A DNA stretch of 64,000 nucleotides from Flavobacteriales bacterium (GCA_015075325.1 JABTUP010000007.1:79532-143531); one strand, 5' to 3'; positions 32,769 through 42,149 are shown, counted from the first letter of the stretch. Notes: a model not told the origin generated them from the sequence alone. Numbers and translations are program-made.

Positions 32769-33410
32769 ATGAAAAAAATATTTTTTCCAATAGCAATTAT
32801 TACAACAGTATTTATCACATCTTGTGGCAATAATAATGCTTCTAAAACTGAAGAAACAACAGGAAATACATGTTTTTATGAATATGAAGATACTAATACT
32901 GTTAGCTTAAAATGGACAGCTTTTAAAACATCTGAAAAAGTAGGAGTAAGTGGTACTTTTAATTCCATTTTTGTTACTGGTGGTGAGAAATCAACCAAAT
33001 TACCAGAGGTTCTTCAAGAAATTAAATTTTCAATTCAAACAAATTCAACCAATACAACAAATCCAGATAGAGATTCAAAAATTGTTAATTCATTTTTTGG
33101 AGCAATGCTTAATACCGATTTAATTATTGGTCAAGTTAAAAATGTGGATGGTAACAACGAGTCAGGCAAATGCTCTTTTCTGATTACACTTAACGATATA
33201 GAAAAAGAAGTTGTATTTGATTATACCGTTAGCGATAATATAGTGAAACTAGCAGGAGAACTTGATTTAAATCAATTTGATGGCAAAACAGCTATTGAAT
33301 CACTTAACAAAGTTTGCGAAGATTTACATAAAGGAGCTGATGGAGTAAGTGTTTTATGGCCAAATGTGGGTATCGAAATAGAAGTAGCTTTATCGAAAAG
33401 ATGCCATTAA
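32769..33410 (+). CDS. YceI-like lipoprotein
   Basis: A 213-residue lipoprotein (signal peptide with lipobox ITSCG). The mature part has the YceI lipocalin-like pattern: LKWTAFKTSEKVGVSGTF at the N-terminus, an IKFSIQTNSTNT strand, DRDSKIVNSFF and a C-terminal LNQFDGKTAIESL with VGIEIEVAL. YceI proteins bind long hydrophobic molecules such as polyisoprenoids in the periplasm; the ligand here is unknown. It is convergent with yggS, and the two stop codons lie in the two arms of a palindrome CCATTAA-A-TTAATGG (33404-33418). Confidence 0.85.
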   Translation: MKKIFFPIAIITTVFITSCGNNNASKTEETTGNTCFYEYEDTNTVSLKWTAFKTSEKVGVSGTFNSIFVTGGEKSTKLPEVLQEIKFSIQTNSTNTTNPDRDSKIVNSFFGAMLNTDLIIGQVKNVDGNNESGKCSFLITLNDIEKEVVFDYTVSDNIVKLAGELDLNQFDGKTAIESLNKVCEDLHKGADGVSVLWPNVGIEIEVALSKRCH

Positions 33411-33411
33411 A

Positions 33412-34071
33412 TTAATGGTAATTTCTGCTTCCAAAAATTGAACTGCCAACTCGTATCATTGTAGAACCTTCTTCGATGGCTATTTTGTAGTCGTTACTCA
33501 TGCCCATACTTAGAGTTGAAAGTTGAAGGTTGAAAGCTGCAAGTTTATCGAAGAGTTGTTTTAAATTTTTGAATTCATTTCTAACCAAGGTTTCATTCTC
33601 GGTATTTGTTGCCATTCCCATTAATCCAATTACATTAATGTTTTTTAATGTTTTTATTTCATCGCTTTTGAGCAATTCAATAACTTCATTTTCATCAAAA
33701 CCAAATTTAGTTTCTTCTTGAGCAATATGTACCTGCAGTAAACAATCAATTATTCGATGGTTTTGTTCGGCTCGTTTGTTTATTTCTTGCAGCAGTTTTA
33801 AACTATCAACACCATGAATTAGCTTCACAAACGGGGCAATGTATTTTACTTTATTCGATTGTAAATGACCAATCATATGCCACTCAATGTCTTTTGGTAA
33901 ACTTTCATATTTTTCAACCAATTCTTGTACTTTGTTTTCGCCAAAAACGCGTTGCCCAACTTCGTATGCTTGCAAAATTGATGTATTTGGATACGTTTTA
34001 GAAACCGCTACTAAAGTAACTTTAGCAGGAATAGTGGATTTTATTTGTTGAAGGTTTGCTGTAATGTTCAT
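33412..34071 (-). CDS. yggS: YggS-type PLP homeostasis protein
   Basis: A 219-residue PLP-binding barrel protein involved in vitamin B6 and amino-acid homeostasis. The PLP lysine is in TLVAVSKTYP, followed by FGENKVQELVEKY, EWHMIGHLQSNKVKYI, HGVDSLKLLQEIN, GLMGMATN, LSMGMSNDYKIAIEEGSTMIRVGSSIFG. Near residue 185 the frame contains three tandem heptamers GTTGAAR (33515-33535, plus strand), adding a short AFNLQLSTL stretch. A TAACTTTG box lies 4 bases before the ATG, so the mRNA may lack a leader. Confidence 0.95.
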   Translation of the reverse strand: MNITANLQQIKSTIPAKVTLVAVSKTYPNTSILQAYEVGQRVFGENKVQELVEKYESLPKDIEWHMIGHLQSNKVKYIAPFVKLIHGVDSLKLLQEINKRAEQNHRIIDCLLQVHIAQEETKFGFDENEVIELLKSDEIKTLKNINVIGLMGMATNTENETLVRNEFKNLKQLFDKLAAFNLQLSTLSMGMSNDYKIAIEEGSTMIRVGSSIFGSRNYH

Positions 34072-34075
34072 GGAA

Positions 34076-34083
34076 CAAAGTTA
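34076..34083 (-). promoter_or_regulatory. -7 promoter box of yggS
   Basis: On the minus strand TAACTTTG, then TTCC, then ATG. The short distance implies a leaderless transcript. Confidence 0.6.
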
Positions 34084-34129
34084 GTTTTTTAGCTGATGTT
34101 TTAAAAGATTGAAATAGCCAATATATATT

Positions 34130-36394
34130 TTACTGAATAACAATTTCAATAGCTTTTTCTAAAAATTCATCTCTACCTTGTTTAACTCCTTCAATGGTTT
34201 TGTTAACATAAATATTTGGTAATATACCAATTCCATGATGTTGAGAACCATCATGTTTTAGAACTTTCATACCTGTCCAACTTACTGTATATCCTCCATG
34301 TAATCGAAATGGATTTACATTTCCATTTGTTCCAGCTGTTGGTTGTCCTATAATAGTCGCTAATTTATAATGTTCAATAAAGCTCATATAGCTTTCGGCA
34401 TAACTAATGGCACTTCCATCAATAATAAATACAATTTTTTTATTACCTAAATAAGGTTGCTTTGCTTTTATTTCCCAACCATGTTTTTCATAATCAATTA
34501 TTTTTTCTTGGTCGGGATAAATTATTTGAGGAATTTGCATCCAAGCTTTTGAGGTATCATCATTTTTTAGCAGATAAGAAATTAATTTATCATTACCATT
34601 GGGATAACCTCTTAAATCACATATTATGGCGGCACTTTTTTCTAGTTTTGGCAAAAGTAAATTGATGGCGTCCATTTCGATTAAATCTAAATTTAGATAA
34701 TAAATGGTATCATAAATTACTTTGTAAGATTCTTTTAGAATTTCTTTTTGAAAGTATTCTTGCCTTGTTAAGTATCTTTTTATAGTAAATGTGTTTGATT
34801 CTGTGGTGAATGTGATTTCAGAATCTTTTTCTCCATACAAACTTTCAGTACTTGCTCTATATTCTAGCCAACCTTGTGTTCCAGCAGATATTTGTGAGTT
34901 AATTTCATTGAAATACTCATTAGGGGCTATACCATCAATTGTTGTAATAACGTCTCCCACTTTTAAATTTAACTCATTACCAAAAATTTCAGTAATAACT
35001 AATTTGCCTTCAATCCATTCCCAACTAAAAGGAGGTAAATAACTGTTTTTATTAGGGGCTTTATTTACCCAAATATGCCCATCTTTCAGTTTAGCAGTAA
35101 ATTTTTTTAAGGTAATTAAAAAATCGTAAGGGTCATTATCATTATAGGCTGACTTTAAAGCAGTTTCCAGTTCTTTTTCCCAATTTACATCAACCACATC
35201 AAAATAGGGATAAAAGTGTTGGAATACATTGTATATATTGATGATATTCCCTAACCGTAAATAAAGGTTATTGTCTGTTGTAACGATGTTACTCAATGAT
35301 TTTTCTAGATTTGTAAGACTTTTATTATTAGCGGTTGGATACGTTCCATTTTTATCATTGGTGTAAAGAGTTATTGGAATTTGACAAAATATTCCGTTAC
35401 CAATTTCTTTTTCAATCAATTCTTTGGATTTGGGATGGTGTTCAAATAATTTTTTATTGGGTGTGTTAGTTGTTTTTTGTTGTATATACCCAATAACCGA
35501 AGATTTTTTTCCTTCATAAACTACAGAGCTTGTTAAGCCTATATCATATCCAGCACCTCTTTTAACCCAACTGTCATTACTCCATTTTTCGGAAATTTCA
35601 CCATTTTCAAAATCATTATTTTTTAGAGGAACTTCAATCCATTCACCATTTTCTTTATAAAAGAATTGGGCTTTATCAAAATATAAAGCCCCTTTACCTT
35701 GTAAAAAACATCCGAATACAATTTGTTTAGCAATTGAATCTACATTTCCAATAATTTCATATTGCTGCCATTCATTTTTTTTTATGGGATTGTTCCCCAT
35801 GTTATCAAAAAATCCCATTGATTTGTCTTTGTTATCAACTCGTAACCAAAGATGTCCTGTTCCTGTACTACCTTCTTTTATTTTTACAAACCCTGTGTAT
35901 TTTATTTCTTTGCCAATGTATTTATCCGCATCTAGCCCTGACATTATATTCCCGAAACCCGATGATTTTATAGTTATATCTTTACTGTTAACTCTAACGC
36001 TTGTATAGGTTTCTCCACTACTATTCATATCAGTACCTAAGCCGTTATGTTGCCAATAAATGGGTTTGTATTTTTTTAGATTGGATGGTGTTATAGTTTT
36101 ATAATCAAATTCGCTTTTTGTATTAGAAAAAACAACAGAGGGTGCAATTGGAAGAAATAATTGATTCAAGGTATTAATTAAATCTTCTTGTGATGTACAT
36201 CTTTCTATTTGCTCTGCACCATAAATTGCAAAACTATTCCAGTCTATATGAGCAGCTTCATCACTTGGATGGAAATATTTTACATAACCATAAGCTTTAG
36301 CGAATACTTTTTGGTTATCTATTTGTTGTTGTGATTGTGCATTTATTTTGAAAAAACAAATAAAAGAAACAATGATTAGAATTAACTTTTTCAT
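34130..36394 (-). CDS. Exported S41-family peptidase
   Basis: A 754-residue protein with a signal peptide (MKKLILIIVSFICFFKINAQ). The first ~330 residues include a jelly-roll-like segment (GSTGTGHLWLRVDNKDKS ... FGCFLQGKGALYFDKAQF). A PDZ-like part follows (LKVGDVITTIDGIAPNEYF), then the C-terminal-processing-protease core: FTAKLKDGHIWV, AIICDLRGYPNG, KIVFIIDGSAISYAESYMSF (catalytic Ser region) and IIGQPTAGTNGNV. Family members cleave C-terminal tails of exported proteins; the substrate is unknown. It stands alone between yggS and the serine operon. Confidence 0.88.
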   Translation of the reverse strand: MKKLILIIVSFICFFKINAQSQQQIDNQKVFAKAYGYVKYFHPSDEAAHIDWNSFAIYGAEQIERCTSQEDLINTLNQLFLPIAPSVVFSNTKSEFDYKTITPSNLKKYKPIYWQHNGLGTDMNSSGETYTSVRVNSKDITIKSSGFGNIMSGLDADKYIGKEIKYTGFVKIKEGSTGTGHLWLRVDNKDKSMGFFDNMGNNPIKKNEWQQYEIIGNVDSIAKQIVFGCFLQGKGALYFDKAQFFYKENGEWIEVPLKNNDFENGEISEKWSNDSWVKRGAGYDIGLTSSVVYEGKKSSVIGYIQQKTTNTPNKKLFEHHPKSKELIEKEIGNGIFCQIPITLYTNDKNGTYPTANNKSLTNLEKSLSNIVTTDNNLYLRLGNIINIYNVFQHFYPYFDVVDVNWEKELETALKSAYNDNDPYDFLITLKKFTAKLKDGHIWVNKAPNKNSYLPPFSWEWIEGKLVITEIFGNELNLKVGDVITTIDGIAPNEYFNEINSQISAGTQGWLEYRASTESLYGEKDSEITFTTESNTFTIKRYLTRQEYFQKEILKESYKVIYDTIYYLNLDLIEMDAINLLLPKLEKSAAIICDLRGYPNGNDKLISYLLKNDDTSKAWMQIPQIIYPDQEKIIDYEKHGWEIKAKQPYLGNKKIVFIIDGSAISYAESYMSFIEHYKLATIIGQPTAGTNGNVNPFRLHGGYTVSWTGMKVLKHDGSQHHGIGILPNIYVNKTIEGVKQGRDEFLEKAIEIVIQ

Positions 36395-36536
36395 ATAACC
36401 AATTTAAGTAAGATTGTTTAATGAAACTTTTAAATGTGATTTTTATTTTAGAATCTTCATATCATTTTTCTATTCTTCATGCTTTGGAATGAAAAATATC
36501 GTTCAGAATAATAGTCCTGATAAGTTTTTTACTGTA

Positions 36537-36558
36537 AGAAAAGTCCACCTTCGTGGAT
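36537..36558 (-). terminator. Terminator-like hairpin after the serine operon
   Basis: On the minus strand ATCCAC-GAAG-GTGGA is followed by CTTTTCTT, directly after the stop of the DUF1015 gene. The stem is short (5-6 bp). Confidence 0.5.
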
Positions 36559-37803
36559 TTAGGGGGTCAAACTATAAATTGTTAGTCCACTACGCATTTT
36601 AGGCTCAATCCAAGTGCTTTTAGGTGGCATAATTTCGTTGGCATCCGCAACAGCTTTTAGTTGTTCGATAGAAACTGGGAATAAACCAAAAGCCACCTTA
36701 GCTTTTCCTGAATCAACTACTTTTTTCAAACCTTCAACCCCTTTGGTTCCTTCAATAAAAGAGATGCTATCGTCTGTTTTTAAATCCCTAATATTTAAAA
36801 TAGGATTTAATACGTGGTCAGATAATATTTTACTATCTAAATTCTGAATGATATTTTTACTCGAAACTAACTCTTTTTTTGTTTTAAGCAAATACCATTT
36901 TTTATTTAAATACATTGAAAAATGATGGATTTGAGTTGGCTTAAAGCTTGATTTTTTTAATTCAATATCAAACGATATAGACAGTTTGTTTAGAAACTCA
37001 TCTTCAGTTAATCCGTTGATATGATTTACTACTCTATTATACTCAACTATATTGAGTTTGCTTTCGGCAATAAAGTAAGCTAAAAAATAATTGAATTTAT
37101 CGTCAGGATTGTAATTTGGATTAGAGTCTCTTCTTGTTTTAGCATATAAAACAGATGAAGATGAACGATGGTGTCCATCAGCAATATAGATTTCGTTTAT
37201 ATTACTAAATGCAACAGTTAAATTTTTAATATCTTCTGTACTATCAATTAACCATAAATCTTGCTTGATTAAATGGGTGGTGCAGAATTCATATTCAGAT
37301 CGTTTTGATAAGTATTTATCAATAATGGTTTCAACTGCTGGGTTGTCTTTATATGTTAATAGGACAGGTTCTGCATTAAACTGACAAACATCCAAATACA
37401 TTTTAAATGTTTCTTCACGCTGAGTTAGTGTTTGTTCATGAATTTTTATTGTCCCATTTAAGTAATCGTCAACAGAAATACCAGCAATAATTCCTATATA
37501 AGTGTTGGTAGGTGTTATTTGTCGATACAAATAAAAAATGTCTTTTTTATCTTGGATAAAAACACCATTACGTCTAAATTCATCAAACTTTTCCTTTACC
37601 TTTTCAAATCTTTCAATTGAGTTTGGTTTGGTTTTGTTATCTTTTCTAAACTCTGGGTTAATTACATGTAAAAAAGTAAATGGGTTGCTTTCTAATTTTG
37701 CTGTTAAAATGTTTTTTTTGTAAACGTAAGAAGGCAACGATGAAACCAAATAGGCTTTATCTCTTGTTGGACGAATAGCTTTAAATGGGATTATTTTAGC
37801 CAT
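36559..37803 (-). CDS. DUF1015 family protein in the serine operon
   Basis: A 414-residue cytoplasmic protein of the DUF1015 family. It starts with IIPFKAIRPTRDKAYLVSSLPSY and contains the conserved IADGHHRSSSSVLYAK block near residue 210. A DGHHR-type loop is found in ParB/sulfiredoxin-fold nucleotide-binding proteins such as serine kinases SerK and SbnI, as far as I recall. It overlaps serA by one base and is the third gene of serC-serA-DUF1015, so a role in phosphoserine or serine metabolism is likely by context. No serB phosphatase is present in the window. The enzymatic function is inference. Confidence 0.85.
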   Translation of the reverse strand: MAKIIPFKAIRPTRDKAYLVSSLPSYVYKKNILTAKLESNPFTFLHVINPEFRKDNKTKPNSIERFEKVKEKFDEFRRNGVFIQDKKDIFYLYRQITPTNTYIGIIAGISVDDYLNGTIKIHEQTLTQREETFKMYLDVCQFNAEPVLLTYKDNPAVETIIDKYLSKRSEYEFCTTHLIKQDLWLIDSTEDIKNLTVAFSNINEIYIADGHHRSSSSVLYAKTRRDSNPNYNPDDKFNYFLAYFIAESKLNIVEYNRVVNHINGLTEDEFLNKLSISFDIELKKSSFKPTQIHHFSMYLNKKWYLLKTKKELVSSKNIIQNLDSKILSDHVLNPILNIRDLKTDDSISFIEGTKGVEGLKKVVDSGKAKVAFGLFPVSIEQLKAVADANEIMPPKSTWIEPKMRSGLTIYSLTP

Positions 37804-38756
37804 TACTTTAACAACTCAATAATTTGTGTAGCCAATTCTTCTCCAATTCTGTCTTGAGCTTCTTCAGTTGCAGCACCAGTATGTGGTGTTAGCGAAATTT
37901 TTGGATGTGATAACAAATCTTGACGTGGAGTAGGTTCATTAACAAAAACATCTAAACAAGCATGAGCTACTTTTCCAGAGTCTAAATTAGCAATTAGAAC
38001 ATCTTCATCAATAACCCCGCCACGAGCAGCGTTAGCAATAACAACACCTTTTTTCATTTTAGTAAACTCGGATGCACCTAAAACAGCACTTCCATCTTTT
38101 GGAGCAGGTACGTGAAGCGAAATAAAATCAGATTGAGCTAATAAATCATCTAACGAGATGGTTTTAATATCAACTTTTACCGTTTGGTTTGCTACTTCAA
38201 CTAAAACAGTTGCGTTAGCTAAAAATGGATCGAAAGCAACTACATTCATTCCGCAACCTAAAGCATATTTTGCAACTGCTTGACCGATTCTTCCAAATCC
38301 AATAATACCAATTGTTTTACCTCTTAATTCGTAACCTTTTCCGTATTTCTTTTTTAAACCATTAAAGTCACTTAATCCATTCACAGGCATTTGACGGTTT
38401 GAGTCGTATAAAAAACGAACAGCACCAAATAAGTGAGCCATTACCAATTCAGCAACCGATTGTGATGAAGATGCTGGAGTATTGATTACATGTAAGCCTT
38501 TTTCTTTTGCATAAGCAACATCAATATTATCCATTCCAACACCACCTCTTCCAATTAATTTTAGGTTAGGACAGGCATCAATAATATCTTTTCGAACCTG
38601 AGTAGCACTTCTAACAACTATGCCAACATAATTTTGTTCGTTAATTACTTTTATTAAGTCAGCTTGAGGAACAGTTTCGGTTACTACCGTAAATCCAGCT
38701 TTTTCTAAATTTATTTTTCCAATTGGAGCAATTCCGTCGTTTGCTAATATTTTCAT
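37803..38756 (-). CDS. serA: D-3-phosphoglycerate dehydrogenase
   Basis: It catalyses the first step of serine synthesis, NAD-dependent oxidation of 3-phosphoglycerate. The 317-residue sequence is the short form without a C-terminal ACT domain. It shows the substrate-domain VRSATQVRKDI and LKLIGRGGVGMDNID, the Rossmann motif GKTIGIIGFGRIGQAVA, the catalytic Arg block ANAARGGVIDEDVL, the Glu in VNEP and the catalytic His in LTPHTGAATEEAQDRIG. It lies 17 bases after serC and overlaps the DUF1015 gene by one base. The operon context supports SerA over other 2-hydroxyacid dehydrogenases. Confidence 0.93.
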   Translation of the reverse strand: MKILANDGIAPIGKINLEKAGFTVVTETVPQADLIKVINEQNYVGIVVRSATQVRKDIIDACPNLKLIGRGGVGMDNIDVAYAKEKGLHVINTPASSSQSVAELVMAHLFGAVRFLYDSNRQMPVNGLSDFNGLKKKYGKGYELRGKTIGIIGFGRIGQAVAKYALGCGMNVVAFDPFLANATVLVEVANQTVKVDIKTISLDDLLAQSDFISLHVPAPKDGSAVLGASEFTKMKKGVVIANAARGGVIDEDVLIANLDSGKVAHACLDVFVNEPTPRQDLLSHPKISLTPHTGAATEEAQDRIGEELATQIIELLK

Positions 38757-38773
38757 TTTTTTATTTTATTTAT

Positions 38774-39847
38774 TTACCCAAATTTTACAGCAAAAGCTTT
38801 CATTACATCAACTAAAGCTTGAACGCTTTCTAAAGGTAAAGCATTGTACATTGAAGCTCTGTAACCACCAACATCTCTATGTCCAACAATTCCACTTATT
38901 CCAGCAGCTTTCCACATTTTATCAAATTCATCTTTAAGGTTTTCGTTTTTAAGAACAAATGTTGCATTCATGTTTGAGCGATCAGCTTTGTTTGCAGTTC
39001 CTTCAAAAAGTGGATTGTTATCAATTTCGCTATACATTAAATCGGCTTTTTGTTGGTTAATGCCTTCAATCCATTCAACACCACCATTGTCTTTTAACCA
39101 TTGTAAAGTCAACATCGATACGTAGATTGGGAATACAGGAGGGGTGTTAAACATTGATTCTCCTTTAATATGAACTGCTAAATCTAGCATAGTAGGAATT
39201 TTTCTTCCAGTTTTTCCTAACAAACTATCTTTTACAATGTACAATGTTGTTCCAGCTGGCCCCATATTTTTTTGAGCTCCTGCATAAATCATATCAAATT
39301 TGCTAACGTCAATTTTTTTACTGAAAATATCTGACGACATATCGGCAATTAAAGGAATTCTACTGATTGGAATATTTTTAAATTGAGTTCCAAAAATTGT
39401 ATTGTTGGTGGTAATGTGTAAATAATCAGCATCACCAGGTATTTGATAATTTTTTGGTATATAATTAAAGTTTTTATCTTTTGATGATGCAATTTCTAGA
39501 ACTTCACCAAGTTGCTGAGCTTCTTTTAATGCTTTTGAAGCCCAAACTCCAGTATTAACATAAGCAGCTTTTCCATCTACTTTTAAGTAGTTTAATGGAA
39601 CTTTTAAAAATCCTAAACTAGCACCACCTTGTAAAAAAAGAATGGAGTATCCATCAGGAACATTCAATAATTCTTTTACCAACGATTGAGCTTTTTCCAT
39701 CACCGCAATAAAATCTTTGCTTCGATGCGAAATTTCAATTAACGATAGGTTTAAATTATTAAAATTAATTACTGCTTCTGAAGCTTTTTGTAATACCTCT
39801 TGAGGTAAAATACATGGACCTGCACTAAAATTGTGAACTTTTGACAT
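38774..39847 (-). CDS. serC: Phosphoserine aminotransferase
   Basis: A PLP-dependent class V aminotransferase of 357 residues that converts 3-phosphohydroxypyruvate to phosphoserine and also acts in pyridoxine synthesis. The N-terminus MSKVHNFSAGPCILPQEVLQ is characteristic, as are EISHRSKDF, LFLQGGASLGF, the PLP lysine in IYAGAQKNMGPAG, and VGHRDVGGYRASMYNALPLE near the C-terminus. It is the first gene of the serine operon and is preceded by a -7 box at 39873-39880. Confidence 0.97.
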   Translation of the reverse strand: MSKVHNFSAGPCILPQEVLQKASEAVINFNNLNLSLIEISHRSKDFIAVMEKAQSLVKELLNVPDGYSILFLQGGASLGFLKVPLNYLKVDGKAAYVNTGVWASKALKEAQQLGEVLEIASSKDKNFNYIPKNYQIPGDADYLHITTNNTIFGTQFKNIPISRIPLIADMSSDIFSKKIDVSKFDMIYAGAQKNMGPAGTTLYIVKDSLLGKTGRKIPTMLDLAVHIKGESMFNTPPVFPIYVSMLTLQWLKDNGGVEWIEGINQQKADLMYSEIDNNPLFEGTANKADRSNMNATFVLKNENLKDEFDKMWKAAGISGIVGHRDVGGYRASMYNALPLESVQALVDVMKAFAVKFG

Positions 39848-39872
39848 GGTTTATTTTTATTAATTTTTTGAG

Positions 39873-39880
39873 CAAAAGTA
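39873..39880 (-). promoter_or_regulatory. -7 promoter box of the serine operon
   Basis: On the minus strand TACTTTTG, a TAnnTTTG match, 26 bases before the serC ATG. Confidence 0.55.
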
Positions 39881-39915
39881 AGTTATATAAGTTCTCTAAA
39901 ACAAAACAAATTATA

Positions 39916-41490
39916 TTATTTTTCTATTATTTTTTCCACATAACGACTTCCAATAATGTAGCTATCATTTACCGATATTTTATAATCAATATATTTATTT
40001 TTGGTAATGTCCATCACAGCTATTATGTCTTTATACGAAACGTCTTTTGAAGAAAAAATGACTTCGTTTGCAAAATATATTTCAGCAATATCAGGCAACT
40101 GATATTGTTTTGCTATATAAAATTGTTCATCGTGTTTATTGTAAATATTATTCGATTTAATTGTTAAGATTTGAATGTCAGGATGCTTTGCTTTGAGTTG
40201 ATTTCCAATTTTTTCTATAAAATTTATTGTTCCATTTATTAACAAAATTTTTCTATTACTTTTTTTAATTTTTAGTTTGTTAAAATAATTAAGTAAAAAT
40301 CTACTTGTTGGAATTAAACAAAATACGCCTATTAATATGGTAATTAAAAATTTGTTGGAAAAAGATGAATGATCAGGAAAGATAGTGTTTAGTGAAAATA
40401 AAATAACTGAACCAATAGTTAAACCAAGTAATGTTTTAGATATGCTAACGGTTTGAGCAAATGATTTTGTAAGGGTTAATCCAATTAAAAAAGAAATAAA
40501 AACAGTGAGCACGTTTAAAAGTCCGTATTCGTTAGTAATTTCAATTCTGTTTGGAAATCCAATAAAAGGTTTTAAAAAATTTAGAACTCCTAATATAAAC
40601 GACATAATTAAAATATCGATAATAGGTAGTTTTATAAGATTAATAAATCGAATAATGATGGCTATAAAAGCCCTTAAATAAATTGCTATATTGATAAAAA
40701 ATGAAAAAGCTTTTGCTTTTTGTGCAAAATGTTTTTTAGAAAAAATAATCATAGCGTTGTAGAATACAAACACATAATTAATACTTCCTTTTTTAGTGCT
40801 TTCACCTTTGTAATGTATAATTTTTGTTTCGGGGAAATAAAAGTTTTGATAACCAGCTTTTATTATTCGATAAGATAAATCAATGTCTTCGCCATACATA
40901 AAAAAATTCTCGTCGAGGTATCCAACTTCATCTAAAACCGACTTTCTCATCCACATATAAGCACCCGACAATATTTCTATTTCGTTAATTTCATTGTTAT
41001 TCAAATAACCTAAATGGTATTTAGAGAAAGTTTTAGATGTTGGAAATAAACTCGATAATCCAAAAATTTTATAAAATGAAACGGATGGAGTAGGTAGTCC
41101 TCTTTTTGACTCAGGGAGAAAAATACCATTGCCATCAATCATTTTAACACCCAAACCTCCTGCTTTTGGATGTTTATCCATAAAATCAATACACTTTTCA
41201 AATGAGTCTTCTTCAACAACAGTATCGGGGTTTAGCAATAGAATATATTCACCTTTTGCTATAGCAATTGCTTGGTTGTTTGCTTTAGAAAATCCAACAT
41301 TTTTTTTGTTGGCAATTATTTTAACTTCAGGAAATAGGTTGCTAACCATTTCAACAGAGTCATCTTTTGAGTCGTTATCTACAACGAAAATTTCAGCATC
41401 AATATGGGTGGTAGCTTTTAAAACAGAGGTTAAACATTGTTCTAAAAAATACCTTACATTAAAATTAACTATGATAATGGATAATTTCAT
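39916..41490 (-). CDS. Family 2 glycosyltransferase with membrane domain
   Basis: A 524-residue protein. Residues 1-230 are a GT-A fold glycosyltransferase with the start LSIIIVNFNVRYFLEQCL, a nucleotide-sugar Asp motif (EIFVVDNDSKDDS), GEYILLLNPDTVVEE (DxD-type) and MYGEDIDLSYRI. The sequence resembles rhamnosyl- and polysaccharide-assembly transferases. Four or five membrane helices follow (about 265-400), then a soluble Rossmann-like C-terminal domain (KILLINGTINFIEKIGN ... EVIFSSKDVSYKDII) like that of polyprenyl-phosphate sugar transferases without their catalytic domain. The gene starts one base after the recR stop, so it is probably co-transcribed with recR. Confidence 0.87.
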   Translation of the reverse strand: MKLSIIIVNFNVRYFLEQCLTSVLKATTHIDAEIFVVDNDSKDDSVEMVSNLFPEVKIIANKKNVGFSKANNQAIAIAKGEYILLLNPDTVVEEDSFEKCIDFMDKHPKAGGLGVKMIDGNGIFLPESKRGLPTPSVSFYKIFGLSSLFPTSKTFSKYHLGYLNNNEINEIEILSGAYMWMRKSVLDEVGYLDENFFMYGEDIDLSYRIIKAGYQNFYFPETKIIHYKGESTKKGSINYVFVFYNAMIIFSKKHFAQKAKAFSFFINIAIYLRAFIAIIIRFINLIKLPIIDILIMSFILGVLNFLKPFIGFPNRIEITNEYGLLNVLTVFISFLIGLTLTKSFAQTVSISKTLLGLTIGSVILFSLNTIFPDHSSFSNKFLITILIGVFCLIPTSRFLLNYFNKLKIKKSNRKILLINGTINFIEKIGNQLKAKHPDIQILTIKSNNIYNKHDEQFYIAKQYQLPDIAEIYFANEVIFSSKDVSYKDIIAVMDITKNKYIDYKISVNDSYIIGSRYVEKIIEK

Positions 41491-42108
41491 TTATATAGAT
41501 AAGGTATTTTCAAAAGGAATTCGATTTAAAATGGATCGTCCAAGGGTTAATTCATCAGTATATTCCAATTCATCACCAATGCCAATACCTCTTGCAATTG
41601 TAGTAATTTTTACATCAAACTCTTTCAGTTTTTTGTAAATATAAAAGTTTGTGGCATCACCTTCCATAGTGGTACTTAAGGCCATAATTAATTCGTTAAT
41701 ATTTTCGGTTTGCACGCGTTGTATTAGTTCATTAACTTTTATATCGTTTGGTCCAATTCCTTCCATTGGAGAAATAATTCCTCCTAAAACATGGTATTTT
41801 CCTTTGTATTGGTTGGTGTTTTCAATAGCAATAACATCTAAAACATTTTCAACTACACAAATAACTTGATTGTTGCGGTTTAAATTGGAGCAAATAGAGC
41901 AGGTATGATTTTCGGAAATATTAAAGCAGGTGTTGCAATAATTAATGTCTTCCGACAATTCTATAAATACATTTCCAAAATACCTTAAATCTTCTTTACT
42001 TCTGTTGAGTAATTTTAAAACCAAGCGTAAAGCAGTTTTTTTACCTATTCCTGGTAAAGAAGATAATTGCTCAACAGCTTGATTAAAAGAAGATGAGGAG
42101 ATTTGCAT
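41491..42108 (-). CDS. recR: Recombination mediator RecR
   Basis: A 205-residue DNA repair protein of the RecFOR pathway. It has the helix-hairpin-helix LPGIGKKTALRLVLKLL, the Cys4 zinc finger (CNTCFNISENHTCSICSN), and the Toprim domain (VICVVENVLDVIAIENTNQY, YHVLGGIISPMEGIGPNDI) with ATTMEGDAT-like and ARGIGIGDELEYTDELTL blocks. A -7 box lies upstream at 42142-42149. Confidence 0.97.
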   Translation of the reverse strand: MQISSSSFNQAVEQLSSLPGIGKKTALRLVLKLLNRSKEDLRYFGNVFIELSEDINYCNTCFNISENHTCSICSNLNRNNQVICVVENVLDVIAIENTNQYKGKYHVLGGIISPMEGIGPNDIKVNELIQRVQTENINELIMALSTTMEGDATNFYIYKKLKEFDVKITTIARGIGIGDELEYTDELTLGRSILNRIPFENTLSI

Positions 42109-42141
42109 AAGTGTATTAATCTTTCAACATTTAATTGTTAT

Positions 42142-42149
42142 CAAAAATA
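42142..42149 (-). promoter_or_regulatory. -7 promoter box of recR
   Basis: On the minus strand TATTTTTG, a TAnnTTTG match, 34 bases before the recR ATG. Confidence 0.5.
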
